From Verrucomicrobiaceae bacterium (GTDB lineage: Bacteria > Verrucomicrobiota > Verrucomicrobiia > Verrucomicrobiales > Verrucomicrobiaceae), in NCBI GenBank assembly GCA_024232965.1, contig JACKQF010000004.1, positions 372,001 through 436,000 of the forward strand: DNA of 64,000 nt, given 5' to 3'. Under the pieces are notes generated by a model, which saw only the letters and a program-made list of their open reading frames with translations, did not search any database and was not told the origin of the DNA. Position numbers and translations under genes: made by a program. Below, one piece after another: positions 17,734-26,252 of the stretch (the stretch's first letter is position 1; each line of letters begins with the position of its first letter).

Positions 17734-18372
17734 TCACACAGACAGAAGCAGGTGGTAGAGACAAAAATCGCCCTGCCTCAAATCATGCCGGGTTTCGCTG
17801 GACCCGTCATTTCCTGGACTCTTTGACATACCGACTGTGCCAACGAGCTTCAACGCAGAAGCGTTGGCTCGAATTGACTCATCAAGGCCCAAGCGAGCCC
17901 TCGAAAGATCACTATCGAAAACATACCCGACCATTGCCCCTGCCTTCAGACCTCGCGAATAGCGACCCGTGATGAAACACATCATACCTTGATGTCCGGT
18001 TACATACTCTGTGACTAGTGACTTCCAGCCGTCTTTGAATCTCACATGCAGTCTTTTGGCTTCAATGGCGAAGTAAGGGTATGGCTTCCGCCTTCCGCAT
18101 CCGTGTGTGAACTTTAGATCCACTCGGCCAAGCTGCTCTGGCTTATCTGTTTCGAGCAAATAGAGCGGAACCTCGAGTTCAAGTTGAGCGGCCAAGTCGT
18201 TCCGGTATTCGGAATCACGGACGATCAACGAGCACAATCGAAGTGAAAGGTCGTTTTCATGTTCCTGGGAGTGCTTCTTCCTTAGAGCGCTGCCACAGCG
18301 GTGGGTGATTCGGAGTATCTTGGGAATCTCGCTCTCAGGGAAAAGCGGCATCCAATCGTTGACATCGCTCAT
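17734..18372 (-). CDS. Small PD-(D/E)xK-type putative nuclease subunit
   Basis: 212-residue soluble protein with a nuclease-like core. Glu40 lies in an early helix (EHENDLSLRLCSLI), Asp85 is in GRVDLKF, and Glu104-Ala-Lys106 is in YFAIEAKRL. This is the E...D...ExK pattern of PD-(D/E)xK enzymes. The remainder (MMCFITGRYSRGLKAGAMVG) resembles the later beta strands of such folds. The ATG overlaps the stop of the large methylase gene by four bases, so the two are translated together. No homolog is recognised by name. The likely role is cleavage of foreign or damaged DNA as partner of the methylase, inferred from motif and context. Confidence 0.7.
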   Translation of the reverse strand: MSDVNDWMPLFPESEIPKILRITHRCGSALRKKHSQEHENDLSLRLCSLIVRDSEYRNDLAAQLELEVPLYLLETDKPEQLGRVDLKFTHGCGRRKPYPYFAIEAKRLHVRFKDGWKSLVTEYVTGHQGMMCFITGRYSRGLKAGAMVGYVFDSDLSRARLGLDESIRANASALKLVGTVGMSKSPGNDGSSETRHDLRQGDFCLYHLLLSV

Positions 18373-21300
18373 GATTGCGCGCCCCTCCTGGCCGATTCGA
18401 TGTATTCGCAGAGCTCCATTGCATCATTGAGAGCGGCGGTGCGTGTCCATTCGCCCAAATGCGCAGGCTTGACCAAAAAGATCCTCGTTCCCTCAAAATA
18501 CCATCCAGAGCGATGGAACTCAAAAGTGGTGCCGAGACGCTCGACCGATGCCTCTTGGAGCCGTGCAGCCGCAGCGACCAAACCCTCAGACTGGGCTGCA
18601 CGACTTTGGAAGGCTCGCGGTTGCCTCGACTGGCCTAGCTCGACCATTGCCATTCCTGTTGCGGTATCCAGCTCCCCGGAGGCGACGACATGGAGAGGAC
18701 CTGAAGCTCGTTTGTTCATGACCGCGCAGATCATGTCGGCATAGAGCCGAAGTCCATCCGCAGATGCGAGTGGTTGAAGGGTAGGGATAGAAATCGCGCT
18801 TTCCAGGGAACCTGGTGTGTCACTGCGATCAAAGATGTCACAGGTGTCTTCAACCAGGGCGATTTCCTGATCACTAAGCCCAAAGTAAGCATAGATGAGC
18901 GGTTCCAGCTCCGTGCGAAGACTCTCCGAGGCACTGCGTTGTTCGATCTGCCATTCTTGGCGCAACTCCACGGCGGTTGTGTCGGTATCGCGGTCGAAAA
19001 GTGGTCCCGGGGAAGCCTTCTGCTTGCTCAGGTGCCTGACCAAGTTAGAGCCAGCTTGCTTGGCAGCCTTCACATACTGCTCGAAACGAGCTGTGATCTT
19101 GAGTAGCAACTTCGACGCCTCGGGCGGGGCAAGGGGCGAAGCAGGAAGGAAAAACGGGAGGTTCAGAACTTCCTCAAGACTGGCTTTGTCACGCTCGGTG
19201 CCCACATTTGAGGCTGTGTGGAAAATGAAGTAGCGAGCCAGTTTCGAGTTGAGAAGTGCAGTCAGGAAGAATAGTTCAGACCCATGTCCCGTTGATGCAG
19301 CGAATGACTGGAGGGCATCCTGAAATCGAACGGTATAGTCAAAGAACGCTGCACGCGAGAAGCCTTGGTTTACAACAACTAGCGGCGCTTTGAACAAAGC
19401 ATTCGGTGGCCTGCTATAGAGCTTGTCCGGTAGGTAACCCCCAGCTTCTAGGTGCTGTTTGAAGCTCGGCAAAACTTCGTTGCCGATATATTGCATCGAC
19501 TCGATGTCATCAGATACAACAATTGGATCTTCCGGTTTCCAGTCGCCAAGTTCTTTGAGTTCTCGGTCTGGCTTGGTCTTGCTACTAGCCTTCCATGGTT
19601 TGCATCCCTGACCGGTCACAAAGAGCTTGTCTGCCATTTTGGGCTGGCGGCCACGCAACTGTTCCGTAATGCTGCCGAGCCTTGGAAAAGTAAACAGATA
19701 GCCAAGCAGCTTCTGATCACGCGCAGTGCCCCACAGTCGAGTTTTCCACACTACGCTCATTACGTCATGCTGTGCGGCAGAAAGAAGCAACTTGAGCGGC
19801 AACCACTTCCGATCTTGGGGAGAGACTGCGATCAATCCGTCACGCAAATCACTGCGGGTAACCTTTGGGGTAATGTATTCGATCTCGTGGTCATTTGCTG
19901 GCTGATGCGGCGTGAAGCGAACGATGGCTGCCGGGCAAAGCGCCTCTTTAAAAAGGATAAAGCGGAAATCAGCCATTTGGATGACGGTCTCCAAAGTTGC
20001 TTGGCTAAGCCAGGTCTTTTGGAAATCATCCGTCTTGTTTAAAAAAACCTTCGTTGGAAGAATCAGACACGAAACACCATGCTGATTCAGATAGCGCGGC
20101 GACTCGGACATGAATCGATGTGCCAGTTGCTTGGTGCCACGGCCAACCCAGGGTGGATTCCCCATCACGATGTCGAACTTACCATGCCATGCCTCCGGCA
20201 GCTCCAGGAAGTCACGGTGGTGAACGACTGAGACGTCGGTTTTCTTGAAGCCCGTTGCAGTGAGTAGGTTGGGCAACTTGCCGATTTTATCAATGTAGTG
20301 GCGAACGTCAGTCGGCGTGAACTGATCCAGAAACGCCAAATAAAGGCTGAAACACGTAATGCGGCAGGCGGTGAGATTCTTGTCCACTCCAGTGAGTTGA
20401 CCAAGTCTCCCCAGCAGAGCTTTGGCCTGAGTAGCAACACGAACGTTCGTCGTCAATGAAGCCCGCCATTCAGAGACAAGGCGATTGAAGGCCAGCACCA
20501 AGAAAATGCCAGAACCGCACGAGGGATCGAAAAAGCGAAGCCCGCTCAACTTCTGCCTATCTCGCAACGCGAGATCAAGCGTCATCTCTGCCAGCAAACG
20601 TGGCGTGTAGTAGGCTCCAAGCTTGCGTTTGCCTTCCTCATCCTCGTGCTCCAGAAATTTTTCATAGATTGAGCTGATCGTCTCCACCGGGATGAACGAA
20701 AAATCATACGCGTTGAAGCCGAGAGTGCGCTGACCGCTGCGCACTTCTGATCCTTCAAGAAAGTGCTGAATCGCCAAAAGGTGCCTGGGTTTGATTGCAG
20801 ACTGTTCACCAGAGAGATCCTCGTCGAACATGCTGCTGTTGAACTCCTTCCGCAGCGCGGGAAACAGCTTGTCGTAAAGAACAGCCTGGGCTTTTGCCGA
20901 ACCTGTCGAAACGAGGAGTTGGAGCAAATCCATTCCGTCCGTCCCTTTGATATAGTTCTCCAGCTTGACGATGCCGCGATGGCAAAGGTAGCAGGTGAAA
21001 AGCATGCGCCCGAGAAAGGCGTGAGCAATCGGAGCGCTCAGTCCATCCCTACCATCCATCAGCTCGTCACGAACTGACTCAAGGTTGTCAAGCAGGTAGG
21101 CATCGACCGTTTGTTTGGGATCAAACTTGGACCGATTCTCAGGTCGTGAATAATAGTGCCCATTCCCGATCTGGAGGTAAAACCGCTCTGCCCAGGCGGC
21201 CTGCGTCGCCAGATCGACACTAGCAGTGAGGTCTTCCACAACGCTGTCTGCGATGGTGTCATCGTTTGCACTCGGTGGTGCCTGTGGCTTTGTCATGGAG

Positions 21301-21599
21301 GACAACACGCGGACACGCTGTGGGTCACGCAGTAGTAAAACGGTGGCAAGGCCTTGGTTCCAGAATTTCAGATGGCGCTCGGCGGCTTCTTGGGCGGGGA
21401 GTGGCTTGCGGCAATCTGCAACATAGACAGTTGGCACTCCATTCAGCGTCAAGACTCCTGTGAGCTTAAGCTCAGTCCACGCCTTGCGTAGCAAGTGCTG
21501 ATAAGCGAACAACTCACGAGCATGGAGAATCTGCTTCTCGCTCTTATAGTAGCGAAAACCCAACGGTGGAGTCGGCAGAGGTTTCGGAAGTGCGCTCAT
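18369..21599 (-). CDS. Large N6-adenine DNA methylase / type IIG-like protein
   Basis: 1076-residue protein. The start at 21599 overlaps the lexA-like stop by four bases (ATGA); the longer open frame to 21698 is not needed. The N-terminal part (1-300) contains HLKFWNQGLATVLLLRDPQR and helical sequence, as in Eco57I-type proteins. GAYYTPRLLAEMTL precedes methylase motif I, FDPSCGSGIFLVLAFNRL (about residue 357 on). Motif IV is NPPW (481-484) in DIVMGNPPWVGRGTKQL. The C-terminal part (from about 640) resembles a target-recognition region: PNALFKAPLVVVNQG, then helices. No clear PD-(D/E)xK motif is seen in it. That fits a separate nuclease in the small gene that follows. The likely role is SAM-dependent modification and/or restriction of DNA. 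Confidence 0.85.
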   Translation of the reverse strand: MSALPKPLPTPPLGFRYYKSEKQILHARELFAYQHLLRKAWTELKLTGVLTLNGVPTVYVADCRKPLPAQEAAERHLKFWNQGLATVLLLRDPQRVRVLSSMTKPQAPPSANDDTIADSVVEDLTASVDLATQAAWAERFYLQIGNGHYYSRPENRSKFDPKQTVDAYLLDNLESVRDELMDGRDGLSAPIAHAFLGRMLFTCYLCHRGIVKLENYIKGTDGMDLLQLLVSTGSAKAQAVLYDKLFPALRKEFNSSMFDEDLSGEQSAIKPRHLLAIQHFLEGSEVRSGQRTLGFNAYDFSFIPVETISSIYEKFLEHEDEEGKRKLGAYYTPRLLAEMTLDLALRDRQKLSGLRFFDPSCGSGIFLVLAFNRLVSEWRASLTTNVRVATQAKALLGRLGQLTGVDKNLTACRITCFSLYLAFLDQFTPTDVRHYIDKIGKLPNLLTATGFKKTDVSVVHHRDFLELPEAWHGKFDIVMGNPPWVGRGTKQLAHRFMSESPRYLNQHGVSCLILPTKVFLNKTDDFQKTWLSQATLETVIQMADFRFILFKEALCPAAIVRFTPHQPANDHEIEYITPKVTRSDLRDGLIAVSPQDRKWLPLKLLLSAAQHDVMSVVWKTRLWGTARDQKLLGYLFTFPRLGSITEQLRGRQPKMADKLFVTGQGCKPWKASSKTKPDRELKELGDWKPEDPIVVSDDIESMQYIGNEVLPSFKQHLEAGGYLPDKLYSRPPNALFKAPLVVVNQGFSRAAFFDYTVRFQDALQSFAASTGHGSELFFLTALLNSKLARYFIFHTASNVGTERDKASLEEVLNLPFFLPASPLAPPEASKLLLKITARFEQYVKAAKQAGSNLVRHLSKQKASPGPLFDRDTDTTAVELRQEWQIEQRSASESLRTELEPLIYAYFGLSDQEIALVEDTCDIFDRSDTPGSLESAISIPTLQPLASADGLRLYADMICAVMNKRASGPLHVVASGELDTATGMAMVELGQSRQPRAFQSRAAQSEGLVAAAARLQEASVERLGTTFEFHRSGWYFEGTRIFLVKPAHLGEWTRTAALNDAMELCEYIESARRGAQS

Positions 21600-22207
21600 G
21601 TGAGAAGAGAGCGAAAGACACCTCGGGCTACCCCCTGAATCAGCAGGGATGATACCGCGAACAAATCTGGATAGGCGGGGTTTTCCGCTTTCAGCCACGT
21701 TCTAGCGCCCTTCTTTACCAGGGTCTTTAGCGTGGATTGCTGGTCGATCAGTGCCGCTACCACGTCACCTGACTGTGGGGATGCGGAGCCATCACAAACG
21801 ACGATGTCCCCGTCAAACATGTGCTTGCCGATCATGGAATCACCGGACACACGAAGAGCGAACGCCCGATGGCTCGGCGGGATACCAAAAACACGAGGAT
21901 CAATATCTAATCTTTGGGCGGGGAGAGATTCTCGTGTATCAGGGAACCCAGCCGCGACGCTGCCCAAGAGTGGGACGCCGCCGTTCGCGTCAGATCGGCG
22001 CAGTATCTGAATGGAACGTGCCTTGTTGCCATCTCGCTTGATGTAACCTTTTCTCTCCAAAGCATCAATCAGATCGGAAGCCGCTCGGGTGCTCTGATAG
22101 CCCATTTCCGCGCAAATCTCTCGAATTGTCGGTGGCGACAGGCCATCTCTAGCCCGCTCTTCAAGGAAGCGTAGGAGCGTATTCTGGGGCTTGGTGAGGT
22201 CTGTCAT
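21596..22207 (-). CDS. LexA-like S24 self-cleaving repressor
   Basis: 203-residue repressor. The N-terminal winged helix-turn-helix (PPTIREICAEMGYQSTRAAS) is LexA-like. The autocleavage site is Ala86-Gly87 (GSVAAGFPD). The catalytic dyad is Ser124 (SGDSMIGKHM) and Lys161 (STLKTLVKKG); their 37-residue spacing equals that of E. coli LexA Ser119-Lys156. It is the first gene of a leftward three-gene operon with 4-base overlaps, followed by the methylase and the putative nuclease. A palindrome lies 5 bases before its ATG. The simplest reading is autoregulation and SOS-type derepression of the whole operon. I cannot tell whether it is also the chromosomal SOS repressor, so no gene symbol is given. 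Confidence 0.88.
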   Translation of the reverse strand: MTDLTKPQNTLLRFLEERARDGLSPPTIREICAEMGYQSTRAASDLIDALERKGYIKRDGNKARSIQILRRSDANGGVPLLGSVAAGFPDTRESLPAQRLDIDPRVFGIPPSHRAFALRVSGDSMIGKHMFDGDIVVCDGSASPQSGDVVAALIDQQSTLKTLVKKGARTWLKAENPAYPDLFAVSSLLIQGVARGVFRSLLT

Positions 22208-22212
22208 GAGAT

Positions 22213-22230
22213 ACTAGACAGATGTTTAGT
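22213..22230 (-). promoter_or_regulatory. Palindromic operator and promoter of the lexA-like operon
   Basis: The 18 bases read ACTAGACAGATGTTTAGT on the plus strand. Half-sites ACTA(G/A)ACA pair as an inverted repeat with 7 of 8 matches around a 2-base centre. On the minus strand a weak -10 (TAAACA, 22223-22228) lies inside the palindrome, and a -35-like TTGCTG (22246-22251) lies 17 bases upstream. A repressor bound here would block the promoter. Transcription would start about 8-10 bases before the ATG at 22207. The assignment as the operator of the adjacent repressor is inferred from position and symmetry. Confidence 0.6.
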
Positions 22231-22321
22231 GTTTTACATTGATGCCAGCAAGCTGATTTTTCATTTCTCGAACATTTGGCCGCACGTATCGCCTACCGCC
22301 GGAAGGTTGATGCAAGTGCCC

Positions 22322-23488
22322 CTACTTCACCGGCAATGAAGACTTCATCGGCTGATTCGACTGAAAGAGGTGATCGACGAGGACATGGCCCCAGCCGCCT
22401 GTGCGGGTGTCGAGGATCTCGAGGGTGGCTTGCTTGCCTTTGAACTCGATGATGTCCCAGGAATGCCAGTCCATGATTTCCTGACCTTTGGAGTTCTTGA
22501 GGGAGTTGCCGGTGGCGCTGCGGACGGGCTTTCCGTCGATCAGGAGTCGGATGCCCGTTTCCCCGGTGTGTTTGCCGCCGCCGATGAGAAAATTGAGATG
22601 CTGTCGCTCGATGGTGAACGATGGCGAAGTGAGTGTGCCGGTGGACTTGTCACCATTCAGATAGGTGTTGATGAGCCCCGTGCCGAGATAGCCAGTGGGG
22701 CGGTTTTTGCGCGCACCTAAATCGAAAGCATTGCCCGTGGCCTTCCAATCGCTGTGAGCTTCGCCTTCGAAGTCGGCGATCACGATGTCGTCAGGTGATG
22801 GCTTGTATTCTACCGGCGTCACGTCGACTGGCGCCACCGCAGCGGCCTTTGGAGGTTCGGCAGGCAAGAAGGCGCGCTTCTGCGGCGAGCCCGGCAGCGC
22901 GGTCACCCACAGATCCTTGACGAGATACTTGGCTCCGTCAAAACCGCCGCCGTTGAGGTAAAACGGACCCATGGGGCGATTGAAGGATTCATCGGCAGCA
23001 GTGATCGTGACGCCATCGATGGTGACGGTGAAGTTGGGGCCATCATGGATGCAGACAACCTTGTGCCAGTCCTTGGTCAGGTCCTGCAACTGCCCCTTGG
23101 CGAGCACCGCTGACTTTTGATCTTTGGAACCTGGACGCACGATGGCGAACTGTCCGTTGTCCGGAAGGAAGGTGAAATCCATGGCGTGTCCGCGCGATTC
23201 GGCAGGCCAGGTGACGAACAGAAAGTTCTGCTTCGGCACGATAAACTTCATCTTCCACTCAATCTTCATCTGATCAAAAGCCATCAGCCCTTTGATCGTG
23301 GCGGTGTGCTTCTCAGTCGGCACTTGCTCGCCGATCATGGCTCCATCGCCGAACTTCCATGAGCCATGATGGAACTCAAGACCTTCGGCGAGTGGTTCCG
23401 CTTTTCCATCTTCGAAGATGAGCGCATCATCCGCTCGGAGCGGGCTGAGGAAGAAAAGCGAGGCAAGGAATAGCGCAGGTGATTTCAT
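22322..23488 (-). CDS. Secreted DUF1080/laminin-G-like protein with GH32-associated domain
   Basis: 388 residues with signal peptide (KSPALFLASLFFLSPLRA). The first half (about 25-205) is a concanavalin-like sandwich of the DUF1080/laminin-G type (GSWKFGDGAMIG, KDWHKVVCIHDGPNFTVTID). The second half (about 235-380) resembles the small beta-sandwich found at the N-terminus of GH32 enzymes (DFEGEAHSDWKATGNAFDLG, GYLGTGLINTYLNGDKSTGT, LNFLIGGGKH). No catalytic motif is visible; binding of glycans is likely. It is followed upstream by the PQQ-propeller gene with 13 bases between, so the two are probably cotranscribed leftward. Confidence 0.75.
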   Translation of the reverse strand: MKSPALFLASLFFLSPLRADDALIFEDGKAEPLAEGLEFHHGSWKFGDGAMIGEQVPTEKHTATIKGLMAFDQMKIEWKMKFIVPKQNFLFVTWPAESRGHAMDFTFLPDNGQFAIVRPGSKDQKSAVLAKGQLQDLTKDWHKVVCIHDGPNFTVTIDGVTITAADESFNRPMGPFYLNGGGFDGAKYLVKDLWVTALPGSPQKRAFLPAEPPKAAAVAPVDVTPVEYKPSPDDIVIADFEGEAHSDWKATGNAFDLGARKNRPTGYLGTGLINTYLNGDKSTGTLTSPSFTIERQHLNFLIGGGKHTGETGIRLLIDGKPVRSATGNSLKNSKGQEIMDWHSWDIIEFKGKQATLEILDTRTGGWGHVLVDHLFQSNQPMKSSLPVK

Positions 23489-23501
23489 AGACGAGAGTGG
23501 G

Positions 23502-25091
23502 CTATTCGATGCACACGATCTCTTTCATCGTGTGGGCAAAGAGGCGACCGTTGGAGAAGGTCAACGAAGCGAGAGACCAAGTCTCTCCACCTGGACCAAG
23601 ATCATTGACTGCGACGATGGATTTCGGAGAAAGGGGCTGCACCTCAGTGTCGATCACATAGACGGTTCCGGTCACGACGGGGAGGAAGAGGTAGCGGCCC
23701 ACTCGCGTCGGACTGGCGGCGGAGATGTGGCCCCAGCCGATGCCGCTATTGCCTTTGTCGCCCACGGCGAAGCCATTCGCGTTGAGAGGCTTGTTCGTTG
23801 GATTTCCTTTTCCCCATAGCCGCACGTCTTTGGCGCGACTCTCCGTGCTCGGCATCAACTGCGCAGGAACTTCGAGGTATTCGACCGCGCCCGTTTCTAC
23901 GTTCACGCGACCGATGTAGGGCATGTTGTGGGACAGGAACCAATGAAAGTCGCCAATGACGATGTTGGCTTGATTGGTGTTCGGATGGCCTTTGCCTGCT
24001 TTGATGGCGACGTCACTCTGCTTGGCCCAATCACTCTTCGCCGGGTCGTATTTCCAGAGCGTCGCGCCTTCATAGAGAGGTTGTTCTCGCAGGATCGTGC
24101 CCGAGTTCGCATCCATGACGAGGTGCTTCCCTTGATTGAAGCCAAACACGTATCGCGAGTTCCAGTGGCAGGCGAAAGACGTGTCGTAGGTCTTGATCTC
24201 CGTGCTCCAGAGCGTCTGGCCTTCTTTTCCCGGTGCCAAACTCGTGAGGCTGTGACCATACGGCTTTTCGATCACGCCATGAGGCCCACCGCGACCGTGC
24301 GACACCGCCAGTGTGCCGTCAGCCATTCGTCCGACAACGGGGGTCGTGTGAATGGAGGTGCCGACTTGCTCGCGCCAAAGCACCTCGCCCGTTCGCTTGT
24401 CGATCCCGTGGATGTAAGTCCACACTTCCTTTTCATCGACGCCTTCAGGCACGTCGGTTCCGTTTTTTGAAATCACTCCGGGGGATTCCCATTTCCGCAT
24501 CTTCGCTCCCTGCTCTTTGTTGGCGACTTCGACATTGAGGATCGCATCGCCGACGAGATACGGCTCCGCCTGCCGGTTGTTGTGCTTGAAGCGCGGTGTC
24601 CACTCGCGGAGCCAGACCTGCTTTCCGGCGAAGTCGAAGCAGCCCATCGACCCGCAGCGATTGAAGAACCACACATGCTCGCCGTCGGTGATCGGCGCAA
24701 ACACCGTGCCGTCCGTGAATCCGCCCGCGAGTGAAATGAACGCTGTGCCGGGCAGATTGACCTGCCAGAGGATTTTGCCTGTGTTCGCATCGAGACAAAA
24801 CCCGATGATGTCCTTCACGCCCTCCTTCTCTTCCAGTGTCTTGATCGGCACATGCGTCGTCACGAAAACGCGATCTCCCCAGACCGTTACGTTGCTCATC
24901 CCAGCCTCCGGCATCGGCGTGCGCCAGCGGATGTGCTCATTCCGCGTTACGCTCCATTCGGTGGGCGGCGTGCCTTCCACCTGCCAGTTGCCATTCGGGC
25001 CTGCGGCTTGATGCCAGTTCGTGTCTTCCGCACTTGCGAGAGAGGCGAGGCACAGCAAGGCGATGCCGAGGATGTTTTTGGATAGGTGCAT
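23502..25091 (-). CDS. Secreted PQQ-type beta-propeller protein
   Basis: 529 residues from the ATG at 25091, which begins the signal peptide MHLSKNILGIALLCLASLAS (an ATG five codons upstream at 25106 is also in frame). Repeats such as LDANTGKILWQVNLPG, VWTYIHGIDKRTGEVLWREQ and YVIDTEVQPLSPKSI are the tryptophan-docking blades of a PQQ-like/BamB-like propeller. Such proteins are common in this phylum next to sulfatases and hydrolases, but rarely have known activity. No heme or quinoprotein cofactor ligands could be identified with confidence. Confidence 0.8.
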   Translation of the reverse strand: MHLSKNILGIALLCLASLASAEDTNWHQAAGPNGNWQVEGTPPTEWSVTRNEHIRWRTPMPEAGMSNVTVWGDRVFVTTHVPIKTLEEKEGVKDIIGFCLDANTGKILWQVNLPGTAFISLAGGFTDGTVFAPITDGEHVWFFNRCGSMGCFDFAGKQVWLREWTPRFKHNNRQAEPYLVGDAILNVEVANKEQGAKMRKWESPGVISKNGTDVPEGVDEKEVWTYIHGIDKRTGEVLWREQVGTSIHTTPVVGRMADGTLAVSHGRGGPHGVIEKPYGHSLTSLAPGKEGQTLWSTEIKTYDTSFACHWNSRYVFGFNQGKHLVMDANSGTILREQPLYEGATLWKYDPAKSDWAKQSDVAIKAGKGHPNTNQANIVIGDFHWFLSHNMPYIGRVNVETGAVEYLEVPAQLMPSTESRAKDVRLWGKGNPTNKPLNANGFAVGDKGNSGIGWGHISAASPTRVGRYLFLPVVTGTVYVIDTEVQPLSPKSIVAVNDLGPGGETWSLASLTFSNGRLFAHTMKEIVCIE

Positions 25092-25118
25092 GGGTTGTGA
25101 AGACATTTCTTCGAGAGG

Positions 25119-25175
25119 CTACCACTTCACCCGCGTGTATGGGCTGGAAAGTTACGTCGCATAGGCTTGGCTGCC
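25119..25175 (-). pseudogene. Vestigial copy of a PhoPQ-related gene 3' end
   Basis: On the minus strand these 57 bases translate as GSQAYAT-stop-LSSPYTRVKW-stop. They align without gaps to the end of the gene at 26253 (GGKAYATYLSCPYTRVSW-stop), with Tyr replaced by a stop. The nucleotide match continues through this segment and fades on both sides. It sits in the gap between two propeller genes and about 1.1 kb from the intact 3' end, so it looks like a scar of a tandem duplication or rearrangement. Confidence 0.7.
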
Positions 25176-25214
25176 GGAGAGTTGAGGGATCGAACACCGC
25201 TTCAACACGCACCC

Positions 25215-26195
25215 TCATTTCAGCATGGGGTTCTCCCCGAGGACTTGAATGCTAAACAGATGATGAGAAGGCATTTTTGTTCCCTCTTCGACGACGGGAA
25301 CCTTGCCGCTCTTTTCGAGGTCTGCCTTCTTCAGGGTCCAGAGCACTTCTTTTTGCCGCGTGATTTCAAAGGCCTGCACGTCGTTGCTCGATCCCTGCCG
25401 ATGATGATAGTCGGTATTGATCACGACCATGTTGCCGTTCTTGAGCACTTGAATTCCAATGGGGAATAAGATTTGAAATCCAAGGTCATCTTCCGTGTTG
25501 AGTTCCCAGGAGATTTCGCCACCGGGTGTGATCTCGATGATGCGGTTTGAGGTGATGCAGGGCACAAGGGTGTTCCCATTGGCCAGTCGGATCGCAGTGA
25601 AAGGACGATCGGTTTTGTTCAGTGCGTATTCCCAGATGACGTCGCCGCTGGCGTTCAGTTCGATCACCTTGGCTTTCTCGCGATAGGAGATCAAATAAGT
25701 CCCCAGTGCGGTCTTGCGCGCCTGCATGTAACGGTTGTGCGGAGCCTTGCCGCCGTCCGGCAGGTCAATGGAAAGCGTCACTTGTTGCTGCCGGTCAACC
25801 TCAAGAAGCTTCTGGTTGCCGCAGTCGAGAATCATCACCTTGCCGCCCTCCAGAGGCTGGCATGCGTTGATCTCCTGATCCCGGGTCCGCGGCACCTTGA
25901 AATCCCAGACGGTTTCTTTGGCCGCATTGACTTCGCGGACGCCGTGACGATGGGAAAACAGGATGTTTTCGTTCTCCAGCTTCCAGGCGTCGTGGACGAG
26001 TTCGACCTCGGGATTTTGATAGTGCCAGACGATCTTCTTTTGCGCATCCAGCTCCATCAGTCCCTCTCCATATCCAATCAAAACGCGATGCCCGGGATGT
26101 GCTCCGGCGGCCGTGACATGACCGGCGCTGCCGAGTGTGAAGATGGCTGCCAGTAGCAGTAGGAATCGGGGCTTCGTCAGGTGGAGCGAGTTCAT
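25215..26195 (-). CDS. Secreted beta-propeller protein, function unknown
   Basis: 326 residues with signal peptide (about 1-29). Repeated blades of the form V-x-E-[LIV]-[DN]-x-x-G-x-x-x-W (for example GLMELDAQKKIVWHYQNP, GVREVNAAKETVWDFKVP, KVIELNASGDVIWEYALNK, RIIEITPGGEISWEL) indicate a propeller of the PQQ or arylsulfotransferase-like type. I see no recognisable active-site residues. It is transcribed leftward between the PhoPQ-related pseudogene (57 bases upstream) and the PQQ-propeller gene. Confidence 0.72.
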   Translation of the reverse strand: MNSLHLTKPRFLLLLAAIFTLGSAGHVTAAGAHPGHRVLIGYGEGLMELDAQKKIVWHYQNPEVELVHDAWKLENENILFSHRHGVREVNAAKETVWDFKVPRTRDQEINACQPLEGGKVMILDCGNQKLLEVDRQQQVTLSIDLPDGGKAPHNRYMQARKTALGTYLISYREKAKVIELNASGDVIWEYALNKTDRPFTAIRLANGNTLVPCITSNRIIEITPGGEISWELNTEDDLGFQILFPIGIQVLKNGNMVVINTDYHHRQGSSNDVQAFEITRQKEVLWTLKKADLEKSGKVPVVEEGTKMPSHHLFSIQVLGENPMLK

Positions 26196-26252
26196 CTTGA
26201 AGTTGGGTCAGGCATTGTAAGCAGGGACAGTCGGTTCGCACGAGAACTTCCT

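Noticed and set aside
24937..25218. 93-codon minus-strand frame between the propeller genes
   Set aside because: It runs through the vestigial gene end in the wrong frame and into the PQQ-propeller gene. No features of its own.
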